64,000 bases of DNA from Roseivirga misakiensis (GTDB lineage Bacteria > Bacteroidota > Bacteroidia > Cytophagales > Cyclobacteriaceae): contig NZ_MDGQ01000005.1 of the NCBI RefSeq assembly GCF_001747105.1, forward strand, positions 372,001 to 436,000, in the 5' to 3' direction. The notes beneath the pieces are model-generated. The model was not told where the DNA came from and made no database searches. It saw nothing but the letters and a program-made list of their open reading frames with translations. Positions 43,378-51,794 of this stretch are shown here, piece after piece. Each line of letters opens with the position of its first letter. Within the stretch, counting starts at the first letter, position 1. Both the position numbers and the translations under genes were made by a program.

Positions 43378-45970
43378 TTCTTAAACTTTCTGTGATATTG
43401 ACGCTAGCAGATTTAGCCGTTTGACTCACGATGGTTAACCAAGCAAATAGTAGCATTACTACCCCAGATAAAACGAAGTATACTGGTTCTAAACTGATGC
43501 GATACGCAAAACCATCTAACCAGTTTTTCATGAGGTAAAACCCGATTGGTACGGCAATGAGAATGGCGAGAAGTACTAAGACTGTGAATTCTTTAGATAG
43601 AAGTCTCATGATGCCACTATTGCTAGATCCAAGTACTTTCCTGATAGCTATCTCCTTGAATCTTCTTTGGGTACTAAAAGCAGTAAGTGCCAAAAGTCCT
43701 AGGCAAGAAATCGTAATAGCAATACCCGAAAAGTACTTGGAAAGGGTTGAAATTCGCTTTTCCTCAAGGTAAACTTGTTGATAGCTGTCATCGACAAACT
43801 CAAATATAAAGGGGTACCCGGGGTTAAAAGATTCATGCAGTTTTTCAATGGCTCTAATGGTTTCCATTTGATTTTCTGGCCTGATCTTGGTCATGAAACG
43901 ATCTCCGTCTTCACTATACATAAAGAAGAAAGGGCCGATTTCTTTTTGAAAGCCCTCGAAGTGAAAGTCTTTGACTAAGCCTACAACCTCACCTACATCA
44001 TGACCATTATAGAACCTTCTACCAACAGGTGCATCATATCCGATAATCTGTGCAGCGGATTCATTTAAGACAACCGCTACTTCATCGGTGGCAAATTCTT
44101 TAGATAACGACCTACCTTCTTTGAATTCTACACCCAAAACTTCAGCCATTTCGTAACCACCTTCTATGAAACTAAAGTCGACTCTTGGAGCTTCTCGATC
44201 CATGTCTTCCCATTGCATGCCGCTACCACCGCTCACTTGTCCCGGTAATTCCCCCCAGAGGTAGGACATACTGACCACGCCACTTAGGTTTCGGACTTCG
44301 CCCATAAAGGCTTCCGCATCGCCTTCGTACAGTTTGCCATCTCGATTAAAAGAAACAAGCTGTTCCTGATCATAACCCAGATTCGACGCACTTATGAAGC
44401 TCATTTGTTGGTAAATGACTACTGCTGAGATTACTAGCACTACAGAAGTAGCAAACTGAAATACAACCAGTCCTTTTCGAAGCCAAAGACCACCCGAACT
44501 GGCCTGTAGTTTTCCTTTTAGCGCTAATACCGGCTTGAAACCAGACAGATAAAGACCAGGGTAAATTCCGGCAATTAAACCAGTAAGAATAGTAAGGGTT
44601 AGGGCTGGCAGCACGAGGTGAGAAGCTTGACCAATCGCCAGTGACTTTCCTGTAATGGTATTAAAGGAGGGAAGGAATATAGTAGCTATTCCAACTGCCA
44701 AAAGGAGAGACAGAAATGTAATGAATATACTTTCGCTGAAAAATTGATAAATCAATGCTCTTCTTTGAGCGCCAATGGCCTTCTTTACACCAATTTCCTT
44801 AACTCTCCGTGAGGCTTGGGCGGTAGATAAGTTCATGTAGTTGATACAAGCAATGATTAAAATAAAGACCGCGATGAGTGAGAAAATCTTTACATATACA
44901 ATGCGTCCGGCAACTGGAACTCCATTTACATATTTTCCATAGAGATATTTATCAGAATATTTCTGTACAAATAGCTTGTCATCGTACCCAGCGAATTTGT
45001 CGAGTATGTCATAGATTTTTGCGTTAAACTGATCAATATCAACTCCGTCCTTCAACACCAAATGAACTTGAGTTCCCCCGTTATTCCAGTTATTATTCTC
45101 TGGTCTCCAACTTAAAAAATGGTCGAAGCTTAAAAGGATGTCATGAGGAATTATGTCATCTTCAGCAGGCTTAAATACTCCTGTTACCACAAAGGGCCCT
45201 TGATGATATTCACCCTTGAATTGAACTGTCTTACCCATGGCATTTTCGGCACCTCTAAAAAGGCTGTTCGCCAACTTTGTGGAGATAACCACTCCGTTAT
45301 TATCCAAAGCATTGGCTTTATTACCAGCTAAAAAGTCAGATTGGAAGATATCGAAGTACCCATCACCTGCAAAAATGGGTACTGCCCATAGGTCGTTGCC
45401 CTCGTGAGAAAGCACACCCTTATAATAAGGTTCTGCCATAACGGGTATTCCCTTTTCCACTTCAGGAAACTCTTCTTCCATCGCTTTCGCCAATGGCATC
45501 AGCGCATATTCTTTCGTGTTTATATCACTGGAATATTTTGTATTTACCAAAACCTGAAAATGCCGATCACTGTCCTTTTCCTCGAATTGTCCCATATGCA
45601 ATTCGTCATTTACCCATAGGTATATCATGAGGGCACTTGCAAGGCCAGTGGCTAAGCCGAAAAGGTTGATTAGGAAAGTGCTTCTATAGCGTTTGAAGCT
45701 CCTAAATGAGATAAGAATGTAGTGTTTTATCATAGCGGTTTTGTTTGTTGAGTATTGACTTTTTCCTTTGAAAAAGAGGTAGGTGACAACGCTAATTGCC
45801 TCTCTTAAATAGAGCCATTTAGCTTTGTGGATTCCTTTAGTTTTTACATTTCGATGAAATAGCTCTTCCATATCCCAAAGTGCTGTGGACAGGAAGTCAT
45901 AAGAACAAAAGCTCTCTAGTAGCCACTTGGCAATTCTTGGTGGCCGTGTTTTTTGTCGCCCGAGACTCAT
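43370..45970 (-). CDS. P3: duplicated FtsX/MacB-type permease, prefix type A
   Basis: An 866-residue paralogue directly after PadR1. Prefix 1-79 is type A (PPRIAKWLLESFCSYDFLST, LWDMEELF) but more diverged than those of P1 and P2. Core from Met80: helix 1, periplasmic domain with WNNGGTQVHLVLKDGVD, coupling motif RRVKEIGVKKAIGAQRRA, second module with RRFKEIAIRKVLGSSNSG. Its ATG overlaps the PadR1 stop (ATGA), so repressor and first permease are translationally coupled. Confidence 0.92.
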   Translation of the reverse strand: MSLGRQKTRPPRIAKWLLESFCSYDFLSTALWDMEELFHRNVKTKGIHKAKWLYLREAISVVTYLFFKGKSQYSTNKTAMIKHYILISFRSFKRYRSTFLINLFGLATGLASALMIYLWVNDELHMGQFEEKDSDRHFQVLVNTKYSSDINTKEYALMPLAKAMEEEFPEVEKGIPVMAEPYYKGVLSHEGNDLWAVPIFAGDGYFDIFQSDFLAGNKANALDNNGVVISTKLANSLFRGAENAMGKTVQFKGEYHQGPFVVTGVFKPAEDDIIPHDILLSFDHFLSWRPENNNWNNGGTQVHLVLKDGVDIDQFNAKIYDILDKFAGYDDKLFVQKYSDKYLYGKYVNGVPVAGRIVYVKIFSLIAVFILIIACINYMNLSTAQASRRVKEIGVKKAIGAQRRALIYQFFSESIFITFLSLLLAVGIATIFLPSFNTITGKSLAIGQASHLVLPALTLTILTGLIAGIYPGLYLSGFKPVLALKGKLQASSGGLWLRKGLVVFQFATSVVLVISAVVIYQQMSFISASNLGYDQEQLVSFNRDGKLYEGDAEAFMGEVRNLSGVVSMSYLWGELPGQVSGGSGMQWEDMDREAPRVDFSFIEGGYEMAEVLGVEFKEGRSLSKEFATDEVAVVLNESAAQIIGYDAPVGRRFYNGHDVGEVVGLVKDFHFEGFQKEIGPFFFMYSEDGDRFMTKIRPENQMETIRAIEKLHESFNPGYPFIFEFVDDSYQQVYLEEKRISTLSKYFSGIAITISCLGLLALTAFSTQRRFKEIAIRKVLGSSNSGIMRLLSKEFTVLVLLAILIAVPIGFYLMKNWLDGFAYRISLEPVYFVLSGVVMLLFAWLTIVSQTAKSASVNITESLRSE

Positions 45971-46305
45971 GGTTTGATGAGATTGATTTTGGCTTGTGGA
46001 AGGCGATCGAAGAGGGAGTTTCGCATAGCGCGTACCTCATCGAGTATGGACATGCCTTCTTTGGTAATATCGAAATACTGTTTTCTTCTGCCTCCTTGTT
46101 TTTCTGTGATTCCACCAATTCTAGAGTTCACCCAACCCTTTTCTTCCAATCGTTGCAGCGCAGAATATAGCGCTCCAAGACTTATGCTTTTGTTGAGTTG
46201 TTCTTCAAGTTCTAATTTGATGGTGACCCCATAGGCATTGTCTTGCAGTACACCTGTGGTTAGTAGAACAAGTTCTTCGAAGGCTCCTAATTTCAGTTTT
46301 TTCAT
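45967..46305 (-). CDS. PadR1: PadR-family transcriptional regulator
   Basis: A 112-residue winged-helix regulator. The start LGAFEELVLLTTGVL is the PadR N-terminal helix; ISLGALYSALQRLEEKGWV is the recognition helix region and GGRRKQYFDITKEG the wing. A C-terminal helix for dimerisation follows. PadR proteins repress neighbouring transporter genes and respond to small molecules or envelope stress. First gene of the PadR-P3-P2-P1 operon; probably autoregulated through the dyad at 46322-46346. Confidence 0.92.
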   Translation of the reverse strand: MKKLKLGAFEELVLLTTGVLQDNAYGVTIKLELEEQLNKSISLGALYSALQRLEEKGWVNSRIGGITEKQGGRRKQYFDITKEGMSILDEVRAMRNSLFDRLPQAKINLIKP

Positions 46306-46321
46306 TCACTCTTCTTTTTAC

Positions 46322-46346
46322 ATATAGCATCATAATTGAACTATAT
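46322..46346. promoter_or_regulatory. Candidate PadR1 operator
   Basis: Inverted repeat ATATAG - 13 nt - CTATAT, starting 17 bp upstream of the PadR1 ATG, in the AT-rich promoter region. PadR operators are often AT-rich dyads overlapping their own promoter. Short arms keep confidence low. Confidence 0.35.
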
Positions 46347-46475
46347 TACGGAAAAGAGAATAAACATTTAGGAAGGTTGCATACCTCCTTTAATTTTCTT
46401 CTTTTTTTAAATTACGTGGGGTCTATTCCTGATTAGGAGAGGAGGGTTGACTGTTGGTTGGGATAAGTAAAAGTG

Positions 46476-46506
46476 GTCTCCAGTGCAAATTTATAGCACT
46501 GGAGAC
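46476..46506 (-). terminator. Hairpin ending the PadR2 permease operon
   Basis: A perfect 11-bp stem (GTCTCCAGTGC / GCACTGGAGAC) with a 9-nt loop begins 18 bp after the P4 stop on the minus strand, followed by CACTTTTAC. The T tract is imperfect. It separates the two permease operons. Confidence 0.7.
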
Positions 46507-46523
46507 AATCCTGAGGAAGGACA

Positions 46524-49145
46524 TTATTCATCCTTTAGACTTTCTGTAACGTTCACTTTGGAAGATTTTGCGGTTTGTGTCATGATGGTGAGCCAAGCTA
46601 CCGTCATCATGAGAATTCCAGCAATTATATAATAGATGAACTTTAATTCAATTCTGTAGGCAAATCCATCCAGCCAATTCTGTGTCAGATAATAACTTAT
46701 TGGTAAGGCTATAATGATGGCTGTGAATACTAGTAAAATAAACTCTCGAGACAGCATCTGAGCGATTGCCGTACTCGTAGACCCTAAGACTTTTCTAATG
46801 GCAATTTCTTTAAATCTACGCTGCGTGCTAAAAGTAGTTAGCGCCAAAAGGCCAAGGAAAGAGATAGCAATGGCTATTCCAGCAAAATATTTCGAAAGCA
46901 CTGTGATGCGTTCCTCTGCCGCGTATATCGCTTGGTAGTCATCATCTAAAAACTTGTATTCAAAAAGATAACCCTCGTTTAGGCTTTCGTATAGTTGTTC
47001 GATTCGTTCTATTGTTTCTCTTTCCGTTCCAGCGGCCATTTTTACAACGAACTTCGACCCGCTATCAGTCAATCTGAAAAACAAAGGCTTGACTTTTTCT
47101 TGCATAGATTCGAAATGGAAATTTCCCACTACGCCAATTACTTCTTTGGCACTAACTCTCGGGTTAAAGTTGCCAATCTTCTGTCCGATCGGGTCTTTTA
47201 ATTGCATCATCTCAACAGCTGCCTCATTTAATATATAAGCATCTTTATCAGTAGGAAAGTCCCTAGAAAAGTTACGCCCTTCTTTCAGCTCTATATCCAG
47301 TAAGTCGATCAGGTCATATCCGCCACGGATATTGTAAAACCTTAAACTTTTATCGTCCTCACCCATACCTTCCCATTTGAAGCCTTGCGTGTAATAGACT
47401 TCGCCTGGTAATTCACCACTCATTTGCGATGCTTTTACAACGCCAGGAATGTTCCTTAGCCCTGAAAGAAAAGGCTCGAAGTCCGTTTTGAGTTTGCCTT
47501 CTTTTGGGAAAGTGACGATGTGATCTTTTTCATAACCTAGATTTGTGGTTTGAATAAACTCCACCTGCTTGTAGACTACGATCACCGAAGCGATCATTAT
47601 CACTGAGACTACGAATTGGAAGATCACTAGTCCCTTGCGTAGCCAAATGCTATTTCCACCACTCTTCAATTTCCCTTTCAGCGCGACGATAGGATTAAAG
47701 TTTGAAAGTAAAAGTGCTGGATAGATTCCCGAGACAAACCCGGTAAACAAGGTTATCGATAAAATAGCAATTACGACATCCTTGGAGAAAGTAAAGGTCA
47801 ATACCTTTCCGGTGATTTCATTGAATTGTGGAAGAAGCAGGAAAGCTATACCTATGGCCACTAATAATGCAAGAAAAGCCATAGACACAGATTCTCCGAA
47901 ATACTGTAAAACAAGGGACTTTCGGCCTGCGCCAATAGCCTTTTTCACACCGATTTCCTTTATTTTTCTTGAGGCTTGAGCAGTAGAGAAATTCATGTAG
48001 TTAATACAGGCTATGATTAAAATAGCAATGGCTATCAGGGAAAAGAGTCGCACATAAATGATTCTTCCAGAGACCGGTACACCAATCTCAAATTTGCCGT
48101 AGAGATATCTTTCCGAGTAAGGTTGAGCATAAAGAATATCTTTCCAATTCTCAGATAATGTGGTTAGATAGGTTTTGAGTTTAGTGTTAAACTCAGCCAA
48201 ATCCACCCCTTCTTTGAGGACTAAGTGCGCTTGAGTACCACTGTTGTACCATTGCATTAGGTCTGGATTTTTGAAAAGTTCATAGCTAAAGAGCATGTCA
48301 AAGTCAGCCGAATTGTTCTTGGTCTTTTTAAAGATTCCTGTGACGAGATATACGCCTTCATAGAATTCATCTTTGAACTCTACAAGTTGGCCTACGGCAT
48401 CGTCGGTGGTATCGAATAAACTGATGGCCAGTTTCTCTGAAATCGCTACTTCTCCTTTATCAGACAGTATTTCATGTTTGTTTCCATGGATAAAGTCCCC
48501 CGGAAATACATTGAAATAGCCTTTTCCAATGAATTGATATCGAGCTCGAGCTTTATTTTCTTCGAATGAGAGAACGCCTTTGTAGCCTTGATAAGCTTTG
48601 ACAGGAAAAGCATATTCAATTTCAGGTAAATCTTTTGGTAACCTTTCAAATAACGGGTTTGGGGTTGATCCATCTGTTTCAGTGTGGTAAGTGCCTGAAG
48701 TAGGATAAGTATGGATAACTTGAACATGCCGATCGCTATCTTTTTCATGAAATTTATCTGTCTTAATTTCATCATTCACCCACAGATAAATCAATAACGC
48801 ACTGGCCAATCCTGTTGCCAGTCCAAAAAGATTGATCAAAAAGGTGCTTTTGTAGCGCCTAAAACTTCTGAATGAGATTAATAGATTGTGTTTGAACATA
48901 ATAGTTGAGTTTTTCCCGAAGATTCGGGGTGACCGATATTTTTTAAAGGCAAAAGGTCTAAGGTAGTTTAGCACCTGAAACCAATAATTCCTTTTTGCTT
49001 TTGCGCTCGAATGTGTTTCCAGTGTTTGATAGAATTTTTCCTCCAGATCGCCTTGAACCTCTTCCGCTAAATCCTCTTTCAAAAACCAGAGTAATAGCTT
49101 TTCGGCGAGTCGTGGAGGACCGATATGGTTTTTTAGGCCGATCAC
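46524..49145 (-). CDS. P4: duplicated FtsX/MacB-type permease, prefix type B on a P2/P3-like core
   Basis: An 873-residue permease, last of the PadR2 operon. The prefix (1-82) is type B: PPRLAEKLLLWFLKEDLAEE, QGDLEEKFY, YWFQVLNYLRPFAFKK, close to P6. The core from Met83, however, matches P2 and P3: TDGSTPNPLFERL, MQWYNSGTQAHLVLKEGVD, RKIKEIGVKKAIGAGRKS and RRFKEIAIRKVLGSTSTA. This mix is evidence of prefix/core recombination between operons. Overlaps P5 by 4 bp (ATGA). Confidence 0.92.
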   Translation of the reverse strand: MIGLKNHIGPPRLAEKLLLWFLKEDLAEEVQGDLEEKFYQTLETHSSAKAKRNYWFQVLNYLRPFAFKKYRSPRIFGKNSTIMFKHNLLISFRSFRRYKSTFLINLFGLATGLASALLIYLWVNDEIKTDKFHEKDSDRHVQVIHTYPTSGTYHTETDGSTPNPLFERLPKDLPEIEYAFPVKAYQGYKGVLSFEENKARARYQFIGKGYFNVFPGDFIHGNKHEILSDKGEVAISEKLAISLFDTTDDAVGQLVEFKDEFYEGVYLVTGIFKKTKNNSADFDMLFSYELFKNPDLMQWYNSGTQAHLVLKEGVDLAEFNTKLKTYLTTLSENWKDILYAQPYSERYLYGKFEIGVPVSGRIIYVRLFSLIAIAILIIACINYMNFSTAQASRKIKEIGVKKAIGAGRKSLVLQYFGESVSMAFLALLVAIGIAFLLLPQFNEITGKVLTFTFSKDVVIAILSITLFTGFVSGIYPALLLSNFNPIVALKGKLKSGGNSIWLRKGLVIFQFVVSVIMIASVIVVYKQVEFIQTTNLGYEKDHIVTFPKEGKLKTDFEPFLSGLRNIPGVVKASQMSGELPGEVYYTQGFKWEGMGEDDKSLRFYNIRGGYDLIDLLDIELKEGRNFSRDFPTDKDAYILNEAAVEMMQLKDPIGQKIGNFNPRVSAKEVIGVVGNFHFESMQEKVKPLFFRLTDSGSKFVVKMAAGTERETIERIEQLYESLNEGYLFEYKFLDDDYQAIYAAEERITVLSKYFAGIAIAISFLGLLALTTFSTQRRFKEIAIRKVLGSTSTAIAQMLSREFILLVFTAIIIALPISYYLTQNWLDGFAYRIELKFIYYIIAGILMMTVAWLTIMTQTAKSSKVNVTESLKDE

Positions 49146-51742
49146 TCAGACCTCAATCTTGCAGCTGGGTTTACGGTAGCAGCTTTGAATGATTCAAAAC
49201 TCACGGTAATCAAAGCGATAGTGAAGGCCATTAGCGCAGCCAAACCAAAGATTGACCAAGATAAATCGATTCTATTGGCCATATCACCGAGCAATTCGTC
49301 CATCAGGTAATAGCCTGCAGGTATGGCAATCGCAATGGCAATTAATATGAGTTTTATAAAATCCGATGCGAGTAGTTTAAAGATCCGCTGTGCACTGGCA
49401 CCAAGTACTTTACGAACACTGACTTCCTTAATTCTTTGATCGACCGAATAGGCAGAAAGTGCAAATAACCCTAAGCAGGCAATAGTCACTGATAAAATCG
49501 AAAATATCACCAGTAATAACTTGGCTTGGGTTAGGCCTTCATACATTTGCTCAAATTTTTGATCCATAAAACTGTATCGCAGTGGCTGGTTTGGCTTGAA
49601 CTTATCCCATGTGTATTGAATAGACGATAAAGTCTGCTCAACATTACTAGCATCTACCTTCAGTGAAAGCGTTTCTCTACCACTGCCTAAAACCATAGCA
49701 AGCGGTCGGATGGAACCCGTTAATGATTCGAAATAAAAGTCTTTGACCACACCGATAATGCGGTATTTATCGTCAAACATATCTATGACTTGAACACCTA
49801 ACGGATCTTCTAAGTTGAAGGCTTGCGCCATGGTTTCATTAATAATGATAGATTCTTCATCAGCCATTGCCTTGTCGAAATTTCTACCCTTTACTATTTC
49901 CATACTCATTGTCGCCAGATAGTCTTCATCGACAGTCCAACGCGATGCTTCGAAACCTTCATTTAAGCCTCTATTTGTCATGAGCCCAAAGCCGAAGTTA
50001 GTTCTTCTGCCACCCTCTACAGGGATATAATCGGCTAATGAGGCTTGTTTGACGGTAGATGAGCGCAGCATTTCTTCCTTCATGACTTTTCGCTCATTTT
50101 CGTTCAAGCCATTCAATCCCATTATGTTAATGACCTGTTCTTTCTCATAACCCAAGGACTTGGTCATGAAATGTTGAAACTGTTTTTGAGAAACTATGGC
50201 AGCAATGATCAGTACAACGGTTACTGTAAACTGAAATACTACCATGGTATTTCTGAAAAATGAAGCCTTCGTGCCCTTAGTCATACTTCCTTTCAATACT
50301 TCGATTGGGTTGAATTTTGATAAGTAGAAAGCTGGGTAAATTCCCGATAGCAAACCGATGGTTAAAGCGGCGAGCAATAAAGTTGGAATAAACCAAAAAG
50401 AACTCCATGGAATAGCGATGGATTGGGCTGCTACCTCATTAAACAGCGGTAGCATAATCCACGCAATTAAGGCTCCAAGGGCAACAGAAAGAACACTGTA
50501 AAAAGAGGATTCAGTGAGGTGTTGTACAATAAGTCCTGACCGATGAGAACCCACAACTTTTCTTAAGCCGACTTCTTTAGCTCTTTTAACCGACTTGGCG
50601 GTAGATAGGTTAATAAAGTTTAGCCCTGCAAGCAGAAGTATGGTCAAGGCAACTCCTCCAAAGATCCAAATCAGATCATGCGTCCCATGCTTCATATTAT
50701 CGCCTATGTTTTCTCTATTTAGGTAGATGTTTTGAATGGGTTGTAAATAGAAGGCTTGGTGTAGTTGAATGTCATCGGTACGGGTCTGGCCGGCTTCTTT
50801 TAGCTCATTGATCACGTAAGTATCTCTGATCTTTACCAACTTCTCTTCCATGGCCGTTTTATCGGTATTAGGAATGAGCTTTATGTAGAAATCATAGTTA
50901 GTACAGCACCAGCCAGAAGTTCCAGGCCCACTTTTACGATCTTTCAGTGTCATGATAAAGTCGCCCTGTAAATGCGAAGTGGTCGGGAAATCTTCCATCA
51001 CACCGCCGATTGTATAGGCGTTTTCCGAATCATCATTCAAGACGATCTGCTGACCAACAGGATTCTGATTCGGGAAGTACTTATCAGCCTTGCTTTTGGA
51101 AATAACGATGCTGTTTGGCTTATCTAAGGCGCTAATTTGACTGCCATATACCATCGGTATTTCTAGGATTTCCAATAACTCAGGGTCGGCATAAAAGAAC
51201 CCTGATTCGTAGATGTTGGTTGGGGAATTGATCAATCGGATGTGATTGTCTCCTACGTTTCCCCATTTCCAGAGTACCACACGGCTTACTTTTTCTATTT
51301 CAGGAATATATTCCTCTAAAACTGGTTTAAAGGGGCCATGTAGATTGGTCCATAATTCCGAATATTCTTCACTTTCATAGCTATTGGCGATTCGAAAGAT
51401 GCGTTCGCCATCTTTGTAATGTTTATCATAGCTGAGCTCATGATTGATGTATAGTGCTATGAGTATGCATGCTGCAATGCCTACAGCAAAACCCCCAATT
51501 TTAATTGAAGAAAAGACCTTATCTCTTAATAAGTTTCTCCATGAGATCTTTAAATAGTGTCGTTGCATTGTTCCTGTTTTGAGTGTTATTAACCTATTCT
51601 TTTTTAAGGCAAATGGTCTTACATAATTTGCCACTTGTCGCCAGTAATCACGTTTAGCTTTTTTAGTACCGGCTAACGCTAATTTTTTGGCATATCTTTC
51701 CTCAAGATCGCCCAAGACTTCTTCTGCAAGGTCTTCTTTCAA
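49142..51742 (-). CDS. P5: duplicated FtsX/MacB-type permease, prefix type B, start codon unusual
   Basis: An 866-residue chain from TTG at 51742, the first ordinary start codon. Reading in frame continues upstream to 51802 with LSKTKNIAPPRFAQKLLLRF, which aligns with the first 20 residues of P4, P6 and P7; no ATG, GTG or TTG lies there, so translation probably begins at CTG 51802, overlapping the P6 stop. From CTG the core Met is residue 79, as in the paralogues (79-85). Core: helix 1, periplasmic domain, RAKEVGLRKVVGSHRSG, second module with QRIKEVSVRKVLGASAQ. Most distant core of the set. Confidence 0.9.
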   Translation of the reverse strand: MKEDLAEEVLGDLEERYAKKLALAGTKKAKRDYWRQVANYVRPFALKKNRLITLKTGTMQRHYLKISWRNLLRDKVFSSIKIGGFAVGIAACILIALYINHELSYDKHYKDGERIFRIANSYESEEYSELWTNLHGPFKPVLEEYIPEIEKVSRVVLWKWGNVGDNHIRLINSPTNIYESGFFYADPELLEILEIPMVYGSQISALDKPNSIVISKSKADKYFPNQNPVGQQIVLNDDSENAYTIGGVMEDFPTTSHLQGDFIMTLKDRKSGPGTSGWCCTNYDFYIKLIPNTDKTAMEEKLVKIRDTYVINELKEAGQTRTDDIQLHQAFYLQPIQNIYLNRENIGDNMKHGTHDLIWIFGGVALTILLLAGLNFINLSTAKSVKRAKEVGLRKVVGSHRSGLIVQHLTESSFYSVLSVALGALIAWIMLPLFNEVAAQSIAIPWSSFWFIPTLLLAALTIGLLSGIYPAFYLSKFNPIEVLKGSMTKGTKASFFRNTMVVFQFTVTVVLIIAAIVSQKQFQHFMTKSLGYEKEQVINIMGLNGLNENERKVMKEEMLRSSTVKQASLADYIPVEGGRRTNFGFGLMTNRGLNEGFEASRWTVDEDYLATMSMEIVKGRNFDKAMADEESIIINETMAQAFNLEDPLGVQVIDMFDDKYRIIGVVKDFYFESLTGSIRPLAMVLGSGRETLSLKVDASNVEQTLSSIQYTWDKFKPNQPLRYSFMDQKFEQMYEGLTQAKLLLVIFSILSVTIACLGLFALSAYSVDQRIKEVSVRKVLGASAQRIFKLLASDFIKLILIAIAIAIPAGYYLMDELLGDMANRIDLSWSIFGLAALMAFTIALITVSFESFKAATVNPAARLRSE

Positions 51743-51794
51743 AAATCTTAACAGTAACTTCTGGGCGAAGCGAGGAGGTGCTATGTTTTTAGTT

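Noticed and set aside
48446-48775. A 109-residue frame within P4 in another frame of the same strand
   Set aside because: Overlaps the P4 coding sequence completely and looks like a frame-shifted copy of it; no frameshift is needed to explain P4.
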